64,000 nucleotides of DNA from Rhodothermaceae bacterium Tc-Br11_B2g6_7 (lineage in GTDB: Bacteria; Bacteroidota; Rhodothermia; Rhodothermales; Salinibacteraceae), in assembly GCA_001564055.1 (NCBI GenBank), contig LKNB01000005.1, positions 32,096-96,095 of the forward strand, read 5' to 3'. Below the pieces are notes generated by a model, which did not search any database, was not told the origin of the DNA, and was given only the letters and a program-made list of their open reading frames with translations. Numbering within the stretch: position 1 is the first letter of the stretch; every line of letters starts with the position of its first letter. Made by a program: the position numbers and the translations under genes. Of the stretch, positions 25,772 through 34,631 are shown piece after piece.

Positions 25772-27499
25772 TCAGGTGGACTCCGTCTCGCGGGGAAGAG
25801 CGGGCTCCGAGGTAGCGCCGTCGCCAGCCCCATCGCCTACATGCCGCGGTCCGAAGACCTCGTCAGCCAGGTGAAAATCGTACGGCCCACGGGTCACAAT
25901 CGGGGTGCGGGTAAAGTTGTGCGGATCCGGTGGTGAGGTGGCCATGGTCCACTCCAGCGTAGCCGCGCCCCACGGGTTGGAGGTCGCCTTCTCACCCCAG
26001 AACAGGGAGTGCACCATATAGCCCAGCACGAGGAACAGGCCTGCGGCCAGCACCAGGGAGCTTATGGTGGATACCTGGTGCAGAAAGGTAAACTCTTCCA
26101 CGTAGGTGGCATAGCGCCGTGGCATACCCCGCGCGCCAAGAATCAGCTGGGGAAAGAAGGTAGCGTTGAACCCAATAAAGATGAGGATCGCCCCAATTTT
26201 ACCCAGCGTCTCGTTATACATTTTACCGGTGATCTTGGGCCACCAGTAGTGCATCCCTCCCAGCAGCGCAATGACGGTTCCGCCCATCATCACATAGTGG
26301 AAGTGCCCCACCACATAGTATGTGTCGTGCAGGTGAACGTCCACCGCCAGCACACCAACCATAATCCCGGTCAACCCACCAATGGTAAACAGGAAGAGGA
26401 ACGACAGGGCGTATAGCATGGGCGTCTGTAGCCACACCGACCCCTTATACATCGTGGCCACCCAGTTAAAGATTTTAATGCCTGATGGAATACCGATCAG
26501 GTAGGTAATGAGCGAGAACACAATGCCCGAGATGGCCGACTGCCCAGAGACGAACATGTGGTGGCCCCAGACGAGGAAGCCCAGCAACGCGATCGCTACC
26601 GACGAGAGCGCAATGGCCTTGTAGCCAAAGATACGCTGGCGCGAGAAGGCTGTCATCAGTTCTGATATAATGCCGAAGGCCGGCAGAATCATGATGTACA
26701 CGGCCGGGTGGCTGTAAAACCAGAAGAAGTGCTGAAAGAGGATCGGATCGCCACCCAGGGCGGGGTCGAAGATGCCAATTTGCAGGAGGCGCTCCAGGAA
26801 GAGCAGGATCATCGTGATTCCGATGACCGGCGTGGCGAGCACCATCACAATGCTGGTGGCATAGAGGCCCCAGACGAAGAGCGGCAGCCGGTTCCACGTA
26901 AGGCCGGGCGCCCGCATCTTGTGGATGGTGACGATAAAGTTGATTCCCGTAAAGATTGAGGAGAAGCCCGCGATGAAGATCGCCAGCGTCATGTACAGCA
27001 CCGACATGCTACCCGACGACGAGTACGGGGTGTAGAACGTCCACCCGGTATCGACCGAACCCACCAGGAGCGCCGTGACCACCAGCGCGCCTCCAATCAT
27101 GTACACGTACCAACTGGCCAGGTTAAGCCGGGGGAAGGCCACGTCTTTGGCGCCCAGTTGCATGGGCAGCACGAAGTTACCCAGAATAGCCGGAATGGAG
27201 GGCACGATAAACAAAAAGACCATCATGATGCCGTGCATCGTGAAGGTCTGATTGTACGCATCGTTGCTCATGATCGTCTCGCCCGGCATGAAAAGCTCCA
27301 GGCGAACAGCAATGGCAAGCAGACCGGCGATCAGGAAGACAGTCGCCAGCGTGACGGCGTACAGCACCCCGATGCGCTTGTGGTCCAGCGTCAGCAACCA
27401 CGACCGGATGGTCTTCTGATGGTTCAGATAGTTGGGCGCCTCCGAAGAGCCAGCCGCTGAGGCCGAGCCTCCATCGTGCGTTGCTGTAGCTGAAGACAT
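25772..27499 (-). CDS. Cytochrome c oxidase subunit I (caa3, A2 type)
   Basis: The catalytic subunit holds haem a, haem a3 and CuB and pumps protons. The 575-aa protein has 12 membrane helices, with CuB/haem ligands in [28 protein letters not shown] and [20 protein letters not shown]. The usual Glu of the D-channel (HPEVY) is absent: the motif is YSHPAVY. The Tyr-Ser pair is the signature of A2-type oxidases, established in the Rhodothermus marinus caa3. The C-terminus ends in a Thr/Glu-rich tail. It follows subunit II by 91 bp. Confidence 0.95.
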   Translation of the reverse strand: MSSATATHDGGSASAAGSSEAPNYLNHQKTIRSWLLTLDHKRIGVLYAVTLATVFLIAGLLAIAVRLELFMPGETIMSNDAYNQTFTMHGIMMVFLFIVPSIPAILGNFVLPMQLGAKDVAFPRLNLASWYVYMIGGALVVTALLVGSVDTGWTFYTPYSSSGSMSVLYMTLAIFIAGFSSIFTGINFIVTIHKMRAPGLTWNRLPLFVWGLYATSIVMVLATPVIGITMILLFLERLLQIGIFDPALGGDPILFQHFFWFYSHPAVYIMILPAFGIISELMTAFSRQRIFGYKAIALSSVAIALLGFLVWGHHMFVSGQSAISGIVFSLITYLIGIPSGIKIFNWVATMYKGSVWLQTPMLYALSFLFLFTIGGLTGIMVGVLAVDVHLHDTYYVVGHFHYVMMGGTVIALLGGMHYWWPKITGKMYNETLGKIGAILIFIGFNATFFPQLILGARGMPRRYATYVEEFTFLHQVSTISSLVLAAGLFLVLGYMVHSLFWGEKATSNPWGAATLEWTMATSPPDPHNFTRTPIVTRGPYDFHLADEVFGPRHVGDGAGDGATSEPALPRETEST

Positions 27500-27590
27500 A
27501 GGTCGTTACGTGATCTGATGGGATAATCTGGCTATGCAAATGCCACGCTGCACCGTCGGTTTCTGGCGCCTGGGCATCGTGTAGGGCGCG

Positions 27591-28529
27591 TTACTCCAGT
27601 TCTTTGATGTAGGCAACCAATGCATTGATCTCTCGCTCCGAGAGGCGCGCATACGAGGGCATCACGCCCGCTGGATACCCCTCTACCACCTGTGCCGTGG
27701 GCTCGATAATCATTTGGCGGAGGTAGTTCTCGTCTGCCGTTACGGTCTCCCCGCTTTGCAGCAGCCGATCGTTCATGTAGAGCCCTTGCATGGTGGGCCC
27801 TATACCGGAGGTGCCGTCAATGCTGTGGCACTGCTGGCACCCCTGCTGCCCAAACAGGCGTTCGCCCAGTTCCGGTAGTGGGATGTCCTCGTCCATGGCA
27901 GCATCAGCCAGCCACTCGTTAAAGTCAGTTTGCGAGTGCACGTGCACGGTCGCGATCATTTCGGCGTGCTGCGTGCCGCAGTATTCAGAGCAGAAAAGGT
28001 GATACTCCCCTTCGCGCGTGGCTTCAAACCACACCGAGGAGTAGCGATCGGGCAGCACGTCCTGCTTCACGCGGAAGGCCGGAATGAAGAGGCTGTGCAG
28101 CACATCCTCGCTGCTCATGTTGACCTTCACCGGCCGATCGACCGGAACGTGGAGGTTGTTAGACGACGCGCCATTCGGGTAATCGAAGCTCCAGCCCCAT
28201 GAGAAGGCCGTCGCCTGAATTTCGTACGCGTTGGGCGGCGCCACGGTTAGCTTCAGGTAGCCCTGAAAGCCCCACGTGAATACCAGCAGCACCAGGATGG
28301 TGGGAATCACCACCCAGGAGATTTCCAACAGCTTGCTTTCCTTAATGGGCTGGGGCGCATCGTCCGCGCTGCGGCGGCGATATGTGTACGCCAGGTAAAT
28401 CAGGCCGCCTACAACCAGCAGCATGATGGCCAAGCTCGTCCAGGTGACGAAGTAGAAGAGCCAGTCGATTTCAGACGCAACGGTCGATGCGCCCTCGGGA
28501 AGCCATACGGTTCCGTTGGAATTACCCAT
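27591..28529 (-). CDS. Cytochrome c oxidase subunit II with fused cytochrome c domain (caa3)
   Basis: The ATG at 28529 gives 312 aa. Two membrane helices (residues about 20-45 and 75-95) precede the cupredoxin domain, whose CuA ligands are in CSEYCGTQHAEM. A C-terminal cytochrome c domain carries one covalent haem (GCQQCHSID) and a distal Met in the AGVMPSYARLSE stretch. Electrons thus enter from a mobile cytochrome or directly from ActE, reach CuA, and then subunit I. The start at 28529 overlaps the 3' end of the Sco gene by a few frames-apart codons; the track's 28592 start adds 21 residues with no family match. Confidence 0.94.
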   Translation of the reverse strand: MGNSNGTVWLPEGASTVASEIDWLFYFVTWTSLAIMLLVVGGLIYLAYTYRRRSADDAPQPIKESKLLEISWVVIPTILVLLVFTWGFQGYLKLTVAPPNAYEIQATAFSWGWSFDYPNGASSNNLHVPVDRPVKVNMSSEDVLHSLFIPAFRVKQDVLPDRYSSVWFEATREGEYHLFCSEYCGTQHAEMIATVHVHSQTDFNEWLADAAMDEDIPLPELGERLFGQQGCQQCHSIDGTSGIGPTMQGLYMNDRLLQSGETVTADENYLRQMIIEPTAQVVEGYPAGVMPSYARLSEREINALVAYIKELE

Positions 28530-28554
28530 GATGGTTAGGGTCAAGCAAAAAGAA

Positions 28555-29403
28555 TCAGGTGGTTGCTGAGGGGTGGGCGTTGTCCCACGCACTCAACTGT
28601 TTGTTTTCCCGCCGCCAGAACACCAGCAGTACGCCCCCCAGCGCAAACGCGCCGAGGATGCTGCCGATTTTCATGACGTTCCACGCATGCAGTACATAAG
28701 CGTTTGAGGACGGGTCGAACTGAAAGCAGTACATGATCGCCCGATCCATGATCGAGCCCACACGTCCTTCCGAAGCTTCGACGAGTGCGTTGCGCATGTC
28801 GCGCTCTGGGAAACGCATACCGTGGAGATACCGCGTAATCGTGCCGTCCCCACTGATAAAAATAAGCGTCGATGGATGCGCGTACTCCTGCTGTTCTTCC
28901 ACCCACGTGAACGTAAACCCTACCGATTCCGTGAGCTGGGCGATAGCTGCTTCATCCCCCGTCAGAAAGTGCCACCCGTCTGCTGCTTCTGGTCTGTTAA
29001 GTTCTGCTAAGTAACGGTCTTTCTGACGCTTAGCTACCTCCGGCGTTTCAATTGCGTTGAAGCTCACCGTCAGCTTCTCAAACTCCTCACCCGGCGTCCA
29101 GGCCAGCTCGCGCAGGCTTTCGGTGACGCCATCCAGGATAAGGCTGCAGAGCATCGGACATTCATGGTAGACGAGCGACAGCACAACGGGCGTCTCCCCG
29201 TCCAGGAAGTCGGACAGCTGTACGGCCTCGCCCGCTTCATTATAGAAGGTGGCGTCGGTCGCGACTTGCTCTCCGAGCTTTTCTACGAGGTCTACTTCAT
29301 CGTAGATGGCATTGGTTTGTCCCGAACGCTGTGCCAGCGTATCGGCGGGCCAGACCATCAGAATCCCTACGACCAGCAGATATGTGAGCACATGCCGCAA
29401 CAT
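28555..29403 (-). CDS. SCO1/SenC-type copper chaperone
   Basis: Sco proteins deliver copper to the CuA site and reduce its cysteines. The 282-aa protein starts with a signal peptide (YLLVVGILMVWPADTLAQ). It has the redox-metal motif VYHECPMLCSLIL (CPMLC) and the third ligand His in EYAHPSTLIFIS. An extra C-terminal helix (MKIGSILGAFALGGVLLVFW) anchors it to the membrane, so both ends are attached, unlike short Sco forms. It lies just upstream of subunit II, whose CuA centre it probably loads. The stop at 28555 leaves 25 bp before that start. Confidence 0.92.
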   Translation of the reverse strand: MLRHVLTYLLVVGILMVWPADTLAQRSGQTNAIYDEVDLVEKLGEQVATDATFYNEAGEAVQLSDFLDGETPVVLSLVYHECPMLCSLILDGVTESLRELAWTPGEEFEKLTVSFNAIETPEVAKRQKDRYLAELNRPEAADGWHFLTGDEAAIAQLTESVGFTFTWVEEQQEYAHPSTLIFISGDGTITRYLHGMRFPERDMRNALVEASEGRVGSIMDRAIMYCFQFDPSSNAYVLHAWNVMKIGSILGAFALGGVLLVFWRRENKQLSAWDNAHPSATT

Positions 29404-29463
29404 AGGGTGTGATAGGAAAGGATTGGAGTAGTAGCCATCGAATACACGCCTCTCCTACGTCCG

Positions 29464-30273
29464 TCACGGGGAGGCGGGTTCATCCGACGGGAAAGCGAGC
29501 GTCGTATCCTCTGCCGTTTCAGCTTCGCGTGCCATGAGGTCGATGGCCCGGTCGATGGGAATGCGGAATACGTCGTCCTCGCCCTCTACGGCCTCGAACT
29601 GCGTCAGCAAGCGTTGCGCCTGCGCGCGGGTCTCACGGAGCTCCGGATAGTTGGCCGTGGCGGCCACGTCTGACCGAAGATTGGCGGTGGTGCTGCCGTA
29701 CAGCTGGAAGACCACGGCCACCAACATCCCGATGATCACGATGGTGACCACCGTCAGCGCCAGGATTTGGCTGGCTTCAATACCCTCATGCTCCACGCCC
29801 ATCTCCTCTTCCTGGTCGCGGTAGTCTTGAGAGCCGGTGACTTCCGCCCGCACCTCCAGGGAGGCGGCGCGAAAGAGTTCAGCTACCGGGCCATAGTCCT
29901 CCTCGGCATCTGGGCGCGAGGCCACTGCGGCCATAGCTTCGAGCATCTCCGGCGTGGCCACGATAAACTGAGCGGGTGGCCCGAACGTGCCAAAGTGGTC
30001 ATCGTGCTCCGTCCGCATCCGCCAGTAAAACCCCTCATTCTCCACATCCTCGAAGGGGCCCCTCACCGTGCGGCGCGTAGCGGGTTCGACGGCAATACTC
30101 AGCGCGATGTCCTCAAAGTTGCGATCGCGCGCAACCTGTATTTCGTACCCTTCAGCTCCCTCAACAGGCTTCCACTGAAACGTAATCGGCCCAGGTTCTA
30201 CGGGCTGCCGTTCTACGGGGGCAATCAGCTCGGGCGGCGGGAGCGCGTCGGTATGGGAGGTGTTTTCAGGCAT
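29464..30273 (-). CDS. Fibronectin-III-like membrane protein of the ACIII/caa3 operon
   Basis: The ATG at 30273 gives 269 aa. Residues about 25-110 fit a fibronectin type III-like fold (PGPITFQWKPVEGAEGYEIQ, GFYWRMRTEHD). A single membrane helix follows (QILALTVVTIVIIGMLVAVV, about residues 168-190), and then about 70 residues. I know of no catalytic motif. It sits between actF and the Sco gene, so it may be a structural subunit or a bridge between alternative complex III and the oxidase, which are known to form a supercomplex in some bacteria. That role is inferred from position only. Confidence 0.7.
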   Translation of the reverse strand: MPENTSHTDALPPPELIAPVERQPVEPGPITFQWKPVEGAEGYEIQVARDRNFEDIALSIAVEPATRRTVRGPFEDVENEGFYWRMRTEHDDHFGTFGPPAQFIVATPEMLEAMAAVASRPDAEEDYGPVAELFRAASLEVRAEVTGSQDYRDQEEEMGVEHEGIEASQILALTVVTIVIIGMLVAVVFQLYGSTTANLRSDVAATANYPELRETRAQAQRLLTQFEAVEGEDDVFRIPIDRAIDLMAREAETAEDTTLAFPSDEPASP

Positions 30274-30380
30274 AGCGTTGTCTTTCAAGAACGTACAGGT
30301 GTGACGTAGCACCCTGCACGTAGGATCAGCACAGGGGGTGAAACGGGCATGAAAACAAGGGGGCGACGGTAGAGCGCTGC

Positions 30381-31649
30381 TTAAAAGTTTTCAAATTTTA
30401 GCGACCGCTGCAGATACGGATCCTTCTGTGGGACCAGTGGATGGCGGCTCAACCGGTACACGATAGCGCCAACGAAGATGCCCAACAGTCCAAGGCCGAC
30501 GGAGATATCTACCCAGTGAAAGCCGCCCTCAGCGAACGCGTTGGGGAAGGCCACCCAGTGCAGGTCGAACCAGTGCATGACGATCAGCCACCCGGCCATC
30601 ACGCTAAGCAGCGGTAGCGCGCGCTTGGCGGCCCGGGGAAGCAAGATGAGGAAGGGCAGCACAAAGTGGAAGATCACCAGCGCATTGGTGTGGGCCATCC
30701 AGCCGCCCTCAAACCGCATGCGGTACCAGACCGTCGTTTCGGGAATGTTGGCGTACCAAAGCAGCATGTACTGACTGGTGGCGATGTAGGCCCAGAACGC
30801 CGTCATGGCGAACATCCATTTGCCGAGGTCATGGTAGTGCTCCGTCGTGATGGTCTGCTGCAACATGCCCCCACGGCGCTGCAAGAACCCGGCAATGAGC
30901 GTGATGAGGCAGACAGCACTCAGGAAGGCGCCTGCGAAGTAGTAGATGCCGAAGATCGTCGAATACCAGTGCGGCTCAAGCGTCATGAGCAGATCCATAG
31001 CGGCAAACGCTGTGGTCACGCCAAACACGGGGATGCCCCAGGCGCTGGTGAACCGAAGATTGTAGTTCGTGTCCGGCGCATGTTCTACATCGCTGGCCAG
31101 GGAGCGCGTGTACAGCTTGTACGATAGCACCGTCCACGCCAGGAAGTAGATGGCGAGGCGTGCAAAGAAGAAGGGCTCGTTCAGGTAGGGCGACTTCCCG
31201 TCGATGATGGGATCGAAGTCCGGGGACGCCGGATCGAGAAGCTCCGGATGCGTCCAGTGATAGAGGTCGTACATCCCCAGCAGTATGGGGATCGAAAGCA
31301 CAGCCAGCATGGGGAAGCTATAGGCCACTGCCTCCGCGATACGCCGGACCACCGTGCTCCAGTGAGCCTTTGTGATGTGGTGGATCAGCAGGAAGAACAG
31401 CGCGCCCAGCGCAATGCTAAGCAAGAACGACCACCCCGTGAGGTAGGCGTAGAGGAAACGCTGGGTCTCGCCGGTAAAGAGCGTCACCAGGCTCAGGATG
31501 AGGAGCGCGGCGCCCAGCGCCGTGGGGATCACCCAGGAGCGGACGCTGGCGGTAAACCGATACCGGTCCTCAGCGTGATCCTGCGTCGGCTGCACCGGAT
31601 CAATCAGCCAGGTAAGGGGCGAACTGGAGGATGTGGGCTTTTCTGCCAT
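30381..31649 (-). CDS. actF: Alternative complex III membrane subunit ActF
   Basis: ActF is an NrfD/PsrC-type integral membrane subunit like ActC. The 422-aa protein (ATG 31649) has about ten hydrophobic helices, with landmarks LIHHITKAHWSTVVRRIAEA (the histidine pair near helix 3), YDLYHWTHPELL and HWFDLHWVAFPNAF. It takes part in quinone/proton handling in the membrane arm of ACIII. The order ActE then ActF then accessory genes is conserved in Rhodothermus and relatives. The track's start at 31712 adds a stretch with no family match. Confidence 0.9.
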   Translation of the reverse strand: MAEKPTSSSSPLTWLIDPVQPTQDHAEDRYRFTASVRSWVIPTALGAALLILSLVTLFTGETQRFLYAYLTGWSFLLSIALGALFFLLIHHITKAHWSTVVRRIAEAVAYSFPMLAVLSIPILLGMYDLYHWTHPELLDPASPDFDPIIDGKSPYLNEPFFFARLAIYFLAWTVLSYKLYTRSLASDVEHAPDTNYNLRFTSAWGIPVFGVTTAFAAMDLLMTLEPHWYSTIFGIYYFAGAFLSAVCLITLIAGFLQRRGGMLQQTITTEHYHDLGKWMFAMTAFWAYIATSQYMLLWYANIPETTVWYRMRFEGGWMAHTNALVIFHFVLPFLILLPRAAKRALPLLSVMAGWLIVMHWFDLHWVAFPNAFAEGGFHWVDISVGLGLLGIFVGAIVYRLSRHPLVPQKDPYLQRSLKFENF

Positions 31650-31724
31650 GGAAAGGGAGGCGTGGTCGGAAACGCAGAATGAATGGTAGAGGCTGCCGTA
31701 GCGGAGGCGCACATGCGACGTGCG

Positions 31725-32393
31725 TTACTCCTCGCCGGTACGTCCGCCTTGGATGTTGGCACTACGGCCCTGCTCAATTTCTCGGATAACGCTGCCGGGA
31801 AGGTCGCCTTCGCCAGCGTACTGGCTACGCTGGAGGGCCCGGATGTACCCCACGATGGCCCAGCGGTCGGACACCGAGATCTGCTGCGCGTAGCCGGGCA
31901 TGCTCCGGACGCCATTGGCTACGACATCGTACAGGTAACCGTCCGAGACTTCGTCGCGCAGACGGGAGCTATGGTAGGTTTGCGCCGGGGTGTAGCCATA
32001 ATCCCCTGTCATGATGATGCCCTGCCCATCCCCGGCCTCGCCATGACACATGGAGCAGTAAATGTTGTAGCGGTTTTGCCCCCGCTCCAAAAACTCGCGG
32101 GTTACCGCCAGCGGAATGCGCTCAATCAGGTTACCCTCTTCGTCGCGCCCGGTGTAAAAGCGGGTATCTTCCTTGAGGTTACCCCGAGCCACCGATCCGG
32201 CCACCGGTCGCCGGTCGGCCATCCCATCCGCAAAGAATGGATTGGCCTCTTGCGGGCCGAAGCTCTCGTCGTAGTACATATTTTGCTGCGGCTGAATGGG
32301 CTCCCGCTCCGAGCGCATTTCACGGCAGCCCGTGAGCAGCACAAGCGCAGCCAGCACAAGCGTTAAGGAGGATGAGGTCAGAAGACTCCGCAT
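31725..32393 (-). CDS. actE: Alternative complex III monohaem cytochrome c lipoprotein ActE
   Basis: The ATG at 32393 gives 222 aa. The N-terminus is a lipoprotein signal ending in LLTGC, so the protein is anchored by lipid on the periplasmic side. One haem c site is present (NIYCSMCHGEAGDGQG), and a later MPGYAQQISVSDRWAIVGYI contains the likely Met ligand. ActE receives electrons from the ActB/ActA arm and delivers them to the caa3 oxidase. It starts 50 bp after ActD ends. Confidence 0.92.
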   Translation of the reverse strand: MRSLLTSSSLTLVLAALVLLTGCREMRSEREPIQPQQNMYYDESFGPQEANPFFADGMADRRPVAGSVARGNLKEDTRFYTGRDEEGNLIERIPLAVTREFLERGQNRYNIYCSMCHGEAGDGQGIIMTGDYGYTPAQTYHSSRLRDEVSDGYLYDVVANGVRSMPGYAQQISVSDRWAIVGYIRALQRSQYAGEGDLPGSVIREIEQGRSANIQGGRTGEE

Positions 32394-32442
32394 GGTGCAA
32401 CGGGTTAAATCGGTAGGTAGCAAATGGACCCAGTGGGGCAGG

Positions 32443-33057
32443 CTATTCGGACGTGGCCGTGGCCGTCTCACGGTCTTCGATCACCTCGACGTTGTATCCG
32501 CCGATGCTTTCCAGAAATTCCTGGGTGCGCTCCAGCTCAAACTGCCCGTCGTTGGCGCCGATGTGCAGGAAGAAGCCGTCATCGGTAGCGCGCCGGAAGT
32601 TCTCGGAGTAAAACAGGGGGTTGTACGGCCGGGGGAGTCCGTTGAGCGCCAGCATCGCCGCCACCGCCGTGAGGGCAGAAAACAGGATGGTGAGCTCAAA
32701 CATGATGGGGGTAGACGGCTCCGTTGAGAAGAAGGGCTTCCCGCTGATGTTGAGCGGATAGTCAATCGCCCCCATCCACCACTGCATCCACACGGCCAGC
32801 GCCAGCCCGGCCAGTGCCCCCCCAAACACGATGGGACCAATGATGGACTGCCCCAGCCCCATTGCCTTGTCCATCCCGTGCACCGGGAAGGGGCTGTGCG
32901 TGTCAAAGTACCGGTAGCCGGCTTTGCGCGTCTCGCGGGCGGCATCCAGCAGGGTTCCCGGGTTCGAGAACTCCGCCAGGACGCCGTAGGTGGTGTCGCC
33001 GTTGCTTTCGAAGATGCCCATCGAAAGCTTAATCTGACGGGTGAGTTGCTTTAGCAT
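32443..33057 (-). CDS. actD: Alternative complex III subunit ActD (DUF3341)
   Basis: The 204-aa protein has the DUF3341 layout: an N-terminal soluble segment (TYGVLAEFSNPGTLLDAARE), two membrane helices (IIGPIVFGGALAGLALAVWM and LTILFSALTAVAAMLALNGL) and a C-terminal LPRPYNPLFYSENF plus FFLHIGANDG. ActD is a structural subunit of the complex. Some residues just before the DUF domain (MLKQLTRQIKLSMGIFESNG) may be an overlong start, with the Met at residue 13 an alternative. Confidence 0.9.
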   Translation of the reverse strand: MLKQLTRQIKLSMGIFESNGDTTYGVLAEFSNPGTLLDAARETRKAGYRYFDTHSPFPVHGMDKAMGLGQSIIGPIVFGGALAGLALAVWMQWWMGAIDYPLNISGKPFFSTEPSTPIMFELTILFSALTAVAAMLALNGLPRPYNPLFYSENFRRATDDGFFLHIGANDGQFELERTQEFLESIGGYNVEVIEDRETATATSE

Positions 33058-33115
33058 GGCTCAGGACGTTGAGAAATCAGAAGGTGCGGGCAGCGACCAT
33101 CAGAGCTGGCGCCGC

Positions 33116-34570
33116 TCAGGAGGTCCCTCCAGAGGGCTGTGGGGCGGGCGTGGGCGTCCCGGCACTGTGGCCGTCGCCGTGGTCATCGTAAAAGTGCGGA
33201 TCCGCCTCCGGCATCACACCCTTCACTTCAGACACGGCCACCATGGGCACGAACCGAAGGAAGAGCAGGAACAGGAAGAAGAACAGCCCGAACGACCCGA
33301 TGAAGGTGCCGATATCCACAAACGTGGGCGTGTAGTAGCCCCAGGAGCTCGGCAGGAAGTCGCGGTGGAGCGAGGTGATCGTAATCACAAACCGCTCAAA
33401 CCACATCCCGATGTTTACCACGATGGAGATGGCAAACATGAGGGGGATGCTTCGCCTGAAGCGACGCACCCAGAATAACTGAGGCGCTATCAGGTTACAC
33501 GTCATCATGATCCAATAGGCCCACGCGTACGGACCGATGGCCCGGTTAAGGAAGGCGTATTGCTCGTACTCCACCATGGAATACCACGCCACGAAAAACT
33601 CGGTGATGTACGCGAAGCCCACAATCGACCCGGTCACCAGGATAACGATATTCATCTTCTCCAAGTGGTCCAGCGTAATCAAGTCCTTCAGGTTGTAGAT
33701 GACCCGGGCCACCACCAGCAACGTCATCACCATCGCAAAGCCAGAAAAGATGGCCCCGGCCACAAAGTAGGGCGGAAAGATGGTGGTATGCCAACCGGGG
33801 ATGATGGACACCGCAAAGTCAAACGACACCACGGAGTGCACGGAAAGCACCAGCGGGGTGGCCAGGCCGGCCAGGATGAGGTAGGTCTTCTCATAGTTGC
33901 GCCAGTGGCGGTTGGCGCCGGTCCAACCCAGAGAGAAAAAGCCCAGGACGCGCTTGCGCCAGATGTTCTTCGCGCGATCGCGCAGCGTGGCCAGATCCGG
34001 GACAAGGCCTACGTACCAGAAGAGGAGCGAGACGGTGAAGTACACGGACACTGCGAACACGTCCCACAGCAACGGACTCTTAAACTGCGGCCACATCTCC
34101 ATCTGGTTGGGGATGGGCAGCATCCAGTAGACGACCCAGACGCGCCCCACGTGGAAGGTGGGGAAGATGAGGGCACAGATAACGGCAAAGATGGTCATCG
34201 CCTCCGCCGCCCGGTTGATGGATGTCCGCCAGGACTGCCGGAAGAGGAAGAGCACCGCCGAGATGAGCGTACCGGCGTGACCGATGCCCACCCAGAAGAC
34301 AAAGTTTACGATGGGCCAACCCCAGGCCACGGGCTGGTTGTTGCCCCACACGCCCACGCCGTTCCAGACCTGGTAGGCCAGCATGGTGAGCAGCAGGACT
34401 ACGCCGAGCGAGGCGACGGAAAAGGCCGCAAGCCACGCCATCGGCGTTTTTTTCTCCGCGTGGTGGGAGACCAGGTTGGTAATGTCGTGGAACGAGTGCT
34501 CGCCCTTCACCAGGGTGGGAGGACCTTCGTAGTACTCCGCTTGCTGGCCGCTTTGTGGGTGGTTGGCCAC
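33116..34570 (-). CDS. actC: Alternative complex III quinone-reacting membrane subunit ActC
   Basis: The 484-aa NrfD/PsrC-type subunit has ten predicted helices. Landmarks are [35 protein letters not shown], the [20 protein letters not shown] loop, and [20 protein letters not shown]. It holds the quinol-binding site next to ActB. The C-terminus is Pro/Thr/Gly-rich and hydrophilic. It lies 61 bp after actB on the minus strand. Homology to ActF is evident in helix pattern, as expected. Confidence 0.93.
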   Translation of the reverse strand: MANHPQSGQQAEYYEGPPTLVKGEHSFHDITNLVSHHAEKKTPMAWLAAFSVASLGVVLLLTMLAYQVWNGVGVWGNNQPVAWGWPIVNFVFWVGIGHAGTLISAVLFLFRQSWRTSINRAAEAMTIFAVICALIFPTFHVGRVWVVYWMLPIPNQMEMWPQFKSPLLWDVFAVSVYFTVSLLFWYVGLVPDLATLRDRAKNIWRKRVLGFFSLGWTGANRHWRNYEKTYLILAGLATPLVLSVHSVVSFDFAVSIIPGWHTTIFPPYFVAGAIFSGFAMVMTLLVVARVIYNLKDLITLDHLEKMNIVILVTGSIVGFAYITEFFVAWYSMVEYEQYAFLNRAIGPYAWAYWIMMTCNLIAPQLFWVRRFRRSIPLMFAISIVVNIGMWFERFVITITSLHRDFLPSSWGYYTPTFVDIGTFIGSFGLFFFLFLLFLRFVPMVAVSEVKGVMPEADPHFYDDHGDGHSAGTPTPAPQPSGGTS

Positions 34571-34631
34571 GATGTATAAGGGTCTTCTGGATAGAACGGG
34601 TCAGACCGGCAGCGAACCGCCGGGGCGTGAA